Shown here: piece after piece, positions 61,160 to 64,000 of the stretch
Layout of the letters: the number at the start of each line of letters is the position of its first letter
How positions within the stretch are numbered: position 1 is the first letter of the stretch
NCBI RefSeq assembly: GCF_900129195.1
Contig: NZ_FQUY01000017.1
Span: forward strand, 1 to 64,000
DNA length: 64,000 nucleotides
Reading direction: 5' to 3'
DNA from: Desulforamulus putei DSM 12395
GTDB taxonomy: Bacteria; Bacillota; Desulfotomaculia; Desulfotomaculales; Desulfotomaculaceae
Notes under the pieces: model-generated
What the model was told of the DNA's origin: nothing
Database searches by the model: none
What the model saw: the letters and a program-made list of their open reading frames with translations, nothing else
Position numbers and translations under genes: made by a program

Positions 61160-63589
61160 TTGCCATTTTTAAAAAGCCATCCGGATCAGGAACTAAAGGA
61201 CCATTTATTAGGTGTGTGGCAGCTGGCCAGACAACTATGGGGAGACAGAAAGATTTTACCTTGGGATTCCAAGTTGTTAGGAGATTTACTGGCTATTGTT
61301 ACCCTAACTCATGATTTTGCTAAGGCTACCCGTTACTTTCAAAATTACATCACCTCGCCTGAGTTAGGTCAAAAAAAGAGCGGTCCCCTCGAGAGTCATG
61401 CCTTGCTGTCGGCCATTGTGGGATACTTTATGGCAAAAACCTATTTAAAAGACCACCCTGATAACAAAAGGCTTAGCTATATGGTTTTTTTAGCTATTAA
61501 ACGCCATCACGGAAACTTACGGGATATTACCGATGAGTGTGCCGTTTTCGGTGATAAGGAACAAGAATTGTTGCTAAAGCAGGTAGAGGCCATTGATTTT
61601 TCCTTATTAAAGGAAACCTGGCAGTCAATTGACCCTCAGTTGCCGTTAACCACGAGCTTTGGTTCTATATTGACGCAAGAACTGCTAAAAGAATGGGTGT
61701 ATACTTTTAAGGATGAATTAAGACAGGTTCGGCGAGCCTGGCTTAGAAGTGGTAGTAATGACTTCCTTTTAGAGGTTGACCAACTAAGGGTCCCAAATAC
61801 CACGCACCAACAAAGTCAACTGCAGGATTACTTCCGGTTTCTTATTTTATATTCCTTACTACTGGACGCAGATAAATGCCAGGTGGGAGTGAGGGACTAC
61901 CGGTTACATATTGTCAAATTACCGGCCGATTTAGTAGATACCTTTAAGAATAAACAAGACTGGGAGATTCAAGGCCTTAATGCTTTACGTGAGGAAGCGT
62001 ATCAAGAAATAGCGGGTAATCTAGATTTGGCAGATAAAGGGAACATATTTTCCATTACGCTGCCTACCGGTTTGGGCAAGACTTTGGCTGCTTACAACTT
62101 CGCCTTTAAATTAAGGGAAAAGCGTTTACAGGAAAGAGGAACCGCACCGAAAATTATCTATACTCTACCATTTTTGACAGTAATTGATCAAAATTACCAA
62201 ATATTGTCAGATATATTGGAAAATCAGACTGGACATCATATTTTAATCAAGCATCACCATCTTACAGACCCTGTTTATAATATGAGGACAGGGCATGAAG
62301 ATGAAACAAGTTATTCTGCTAACGCAGCAAAACTTCTTATCGAAGGTTGGTCCTCAGAAATCGTTGTTACTACCTTCGTTCAGTTATTTGAAACTTTAAT
62401 CGGCTGGCGCAACAGCACCTTAAGAAAATTTCACCGCTTGGCTCATGCCATCATTATCCTTGACGAAATTCAAGCCCTGCCCATTAAATACTGGCCGCTG
62501 GCTCAGCAGATGTTGGAATTTCTGGCTGGACAAATGAATACAGATATTATTTTGGTGACAGCTACCCAACCGAAAATTTTTTCAGGGTTGAGTAAAGTAA
62601 TAGAACTGGTTCAGCCCCAAAAATATTTTAGCCAGATGGGGCGTGTACGATTGGAAATCAACGTGAACCGCCGCACTATAGATGAGTTTGTGGAAGATGA
62701 ACTCCGGGAACAGCTTTCTGCTAACCCGGAAAAAAGCTTTTTATTTATTTTGAATACTGTAAGTTCAGCCAAGGAGCTTTACCGTCAATTAAAGAACTTA
62801 ACCAGCGAACCTATTGCTTTTTTGTCCACCGGGGTCGTTATGAAGGAAAGGAAAAAGCGTATTGAAGATATCCGCGATAAAAAATACCGTTTGGTAGTGA
62901 GTACACAACTGGTTGAAGCGGGGGTGGATATCGATTTTGATATCGTTTACAGGGACCTGGCTCCTATGGATTCCATCAACCAGGCAGCCGGTCGTTGTAA
63001 CCGTCACGGGTTAGGAAACGGCATTGTCCGTATTATTTCTTTAGTAGCCTCTGACAGGGGACGTTCCTATGCCCATATGATTTATGATGATGTAGCTTTG
63101 GATATAACCAAAAAAATTCTTGAAAACTATAAAGAGGTTGATGAGAAGGAGTTTCTTAATTTAATTGACCTATATTTTACCCAGGCCAAATCCAAAATGC
63201 TATTGAATGAGTCCCACAAAATATTACAGGCAGTCCAAAGACTTTGTTTTTTTGCTGAGGATGAAACCAAGACAAGCGTAAGCGATTTTCAACTGATCAA
63301 GGAAAAAGGTCACCGGGAGAATGTGTTTGTAGAATTGGACAAAGAGGCAGAGGAGGTATGGGCTGAATACGAAAGGATCATTCAAATAAATGGCTTCTAT
63401 GAGAAACAGGAAAAGTTTAATGCCATTAAAAAAATATTTTACGAATATGTAATTTCTATCCCCGTTTCACGATTAACGGACCTGCCGCCAGAGGTCAATC
63501 ATTTTCGTTACGTTTGCAGCTCACAAATAGAATATTATTATGACCGGAACTTGGGTTATGACAGCAAAGGGGCAACCATTATCTTTTAA
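61160..63589 (+). CDS. cas3: CRISPR-associated helicase/nuclease Cas3 (HD + SF2)
   Basis: 809 aa. N-terminal HD nuclease: DHLLGVWQLA (~14), LTHDFAKATRYF (~50, the HD pair), SHALLSAIVGYF and KRHHGNLRD. Helicase: LPTGLGKTLAAYNFAF (Walker A, ~302), IIILDEIQALP (DEIQ, ~433), VTATQPKIF (~463) and QAAGRCNRHG (motif VI, ~611). It degrades the displaced strand after Cascade binding. TTG at 61160. Now preceded by the IS110 element, so its expression may depend on a new promoter. Confidence 0.93.
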   Translation: MPFLKSHPDQELKDHLLGVWQLARQLWGDRKILPWDSKLLGDLLAIVTLTHDFAKATRYFQNYITSPELGQKKSGPLESHALLSAIVGYFMAKTYLKDHPDNKRLSYMVFLAIKRHHGNLRDITDECAVFGDKEQELLLKQVEAIDFSLLKETWQSIDPQLPLTTSFGSILTQELLKEWVYTFKDELRQVRRAWLRSGSNDFLLEVDQLRVPNTTHQQSQLQDYFRFLILYSLLLDADKCQVGVRDYRLHIVKLPADLVDTFKNKQDWEIQGLNALREEAYQEIAGNLDLADKGNIFSITLPTGLGKTLAAYNFAFKLREKRLQERGTAPKIIYTLPFLTVIDQNYQILSDILENQTGHHILIKHHHLTDPVYNMRTGHEDETSYSANAAKLLIEGWSSEIVVTTFVQLFETLIGWRNSTLRKFHRLAHAIIILDEIQALPIKYWPLAQQMLEFLAGQMNTDIILVTATQPKIFSGLSKVIELVQPQKYFSQMGRVRLEINVNRRTIDEFVEDELREQLSANPEKSFLFILNTVSSAKELYRQLKNLTSEPIAFLSTGVVMKERKKRIEDIRDKKYRLVVSTQLVEAGVDIDFDIVYRDLAPMDSINQAAGRCNRHGLGNGIVRIISLVASDRGRSYAHMIYDDVALDITKKILENYKEVDEKEFLNLIDLYFTQAKSKMLLNESHKILQAVQRLCFFAEDETKTSVSDFQLIKEKGHRENVFVELDKEAEEVWAEYERIIQINGFYEKQEKFNAIKKIFYEYVISIPVSRLTDLPPEVNHFRYVCSSQIEYYYDRNLGYDSKGATIIF

Positions 63590-63632
63590 ACGGAAACCTG
63601 TTATAGTAAGGGATTAGTTGGGTGATGCAAAT

Positions 63633-64000
63633 ATGGAGAACAAAGAACTGCATGTCAGCGGAACCCTGGTTTGGTATTACTATATTTGCCAGCGGGAAGT
63701 ATGGCTAATTGGGCACCAAATTGTGGCTGATCAAGACGATGCCAATATATCCTTGGGGCGTTTTATTCAGGAATATTCCTATCCCAAAGAAAGAAAAGAA
63801 CTCGTTTTAGGACATAGCAGAATAGATGTGTTCAGGGCGGGCAACGAACAATTGATTATCGGTGAAGTAAAAAAGAGTTCTAAATACCGTCAAAGTGCTC
63901 GTATGCAGTTGGCCTTTTATCTAAGTGAACTGCGACAACTTGGTGTAGAGGCAAAAGGAGAGCTGCGATTCCCAAAGGAAAAACAAAAGGAAGAAGTTAA
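63633..64000 (+). CDS. cas4: CRISPR-associated exonuclease Cas4 (partial, cut by window end)
   Basis: The first 122 residues are visible. HVSGTLVWYYYICQREVWL (first Fe-S cysteine) is at ~7-25. The RecB-like core RIDVFRAGNEQLIIGEVKKSSK (Asp and E-x-K) is at ~65-87, followed by RQSARMQLAFYL. It takes part in spacer acquisition with Cas1 and Cas2, whose genes probably lie just outside. ATG at 63633. Confidence 0.88.
   Translation, partial: MENKELHVSGTLVWYYYICQREVWLIGHQIVADQDDANISLGRFIQEYSYPKERKELVLGHSRIDVFRAGNEQLIIGEVKKSSKYRQSARMQLAFYLSELRQLGVEAKGELRFPKEKQKEEV

Overview
The window looks like chromosome of a strictly anaerobic, endospore-forming, molybdenum- and selenium-using Firmicute of the Desulfotomaculum/Peptococcaceae type. 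This is inferred from gene content: the spoIIA/sigF and spoVA loci, SpoIIM, ferredoxin-dependent 2-oxoacid oxidation, two selenocysteine formate dehydrogenases and a type I-B CRISPR-Cas locus. No rRNA or tRNA gene was recognised.

Layout. (1) 1-384 holds a transposase remnant. (2) 0.7-11.8 kb is a catabolic cluster: an IclR regulator, a divergent QPRTase-like protein, a MoCF-domain protein, the three lower meta-cleavage enzymes (hydratase, acylating aldehyde dehydrogenase, aldolase), a ferredoxin/BFD fusion, a LarA-like protein, a BenE-type permease, a pita-bread-fold protein without the usual metal ligands and a NiCoT nickel/cobalt transporter. No oxygenase is present, so the upper pathway is unknown. 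(3) 11.9-16.4 kb is a steA-steB-GT2-MraY-like envelope/division cluster, three genes of which lie between two inverted copies of a ~180-bp repeat. (4) 16.5-22.6 kb is a branched-chain amino acid oxidation cluster (leucine dehydrogenase, phosphate butyryltransferase, P-loop protein, KorDABC-type oxidoreductase), with a sigma-54 promoter and a 19-bp-arm palindrome upstream. (5) 22.7-28.7 kb holds an M20 peptidase, small membrane proteins, DUF3866, a ComB-like protein, SpoIIM and DUF441. (6) 28.7-39.2 kb is the conserved xerD-deoB-pdp-dacF-spoIIAA-spoIIAB-sigF-spoVA region; spoVAD appears to start at ATT and spoVAEA is internally deleted. (7) 39.3-47.5 kb has mobA and a tatA-fdhA(Sec)-fdhB-nrfD-like-fdhE-tatC operon. 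(8) 47.8-49.4 kb is an NSS amino acid symporter with a 32-residue MetS-like partner. (9) 49.5-54.7 kb encodes a soluble NuoE/NuoF/FdhA(Sec) formate dehydrogenase. (10) 55.2-64.0 kb is a visibly AT-richer type I-B cas operon (cas6-cas8b-cas7-cas5-[IS110]-cas3-cas4), running off the window end.

How it fits together. The two formate dehydrogenases would exchange electrons with an extracytoplasmic membrane partner and with cytoplasmic NAD(P)H/ferredoxin. MobA supplies their molybdopterin guanine dinucleotide, and the Tat pore genes sit in the operon of the one enzyme that carries a Tat signal. The leucine dehydrogenase cluster would turn branched-chain amino acids into acyl-phosphates and reduced ferredoxin.

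Most worth a second look: two degenerate CRISPR-repeat-like sequences separated by 22 nt just upstream of cas6; the structured noncoding end of the IS110 element that splits the cas operon (candidate bridge RNA); the anaerobic meta-cleavage/LarA-like cluster; and the broken spoVAEA with ATT-initiated spoVAD.
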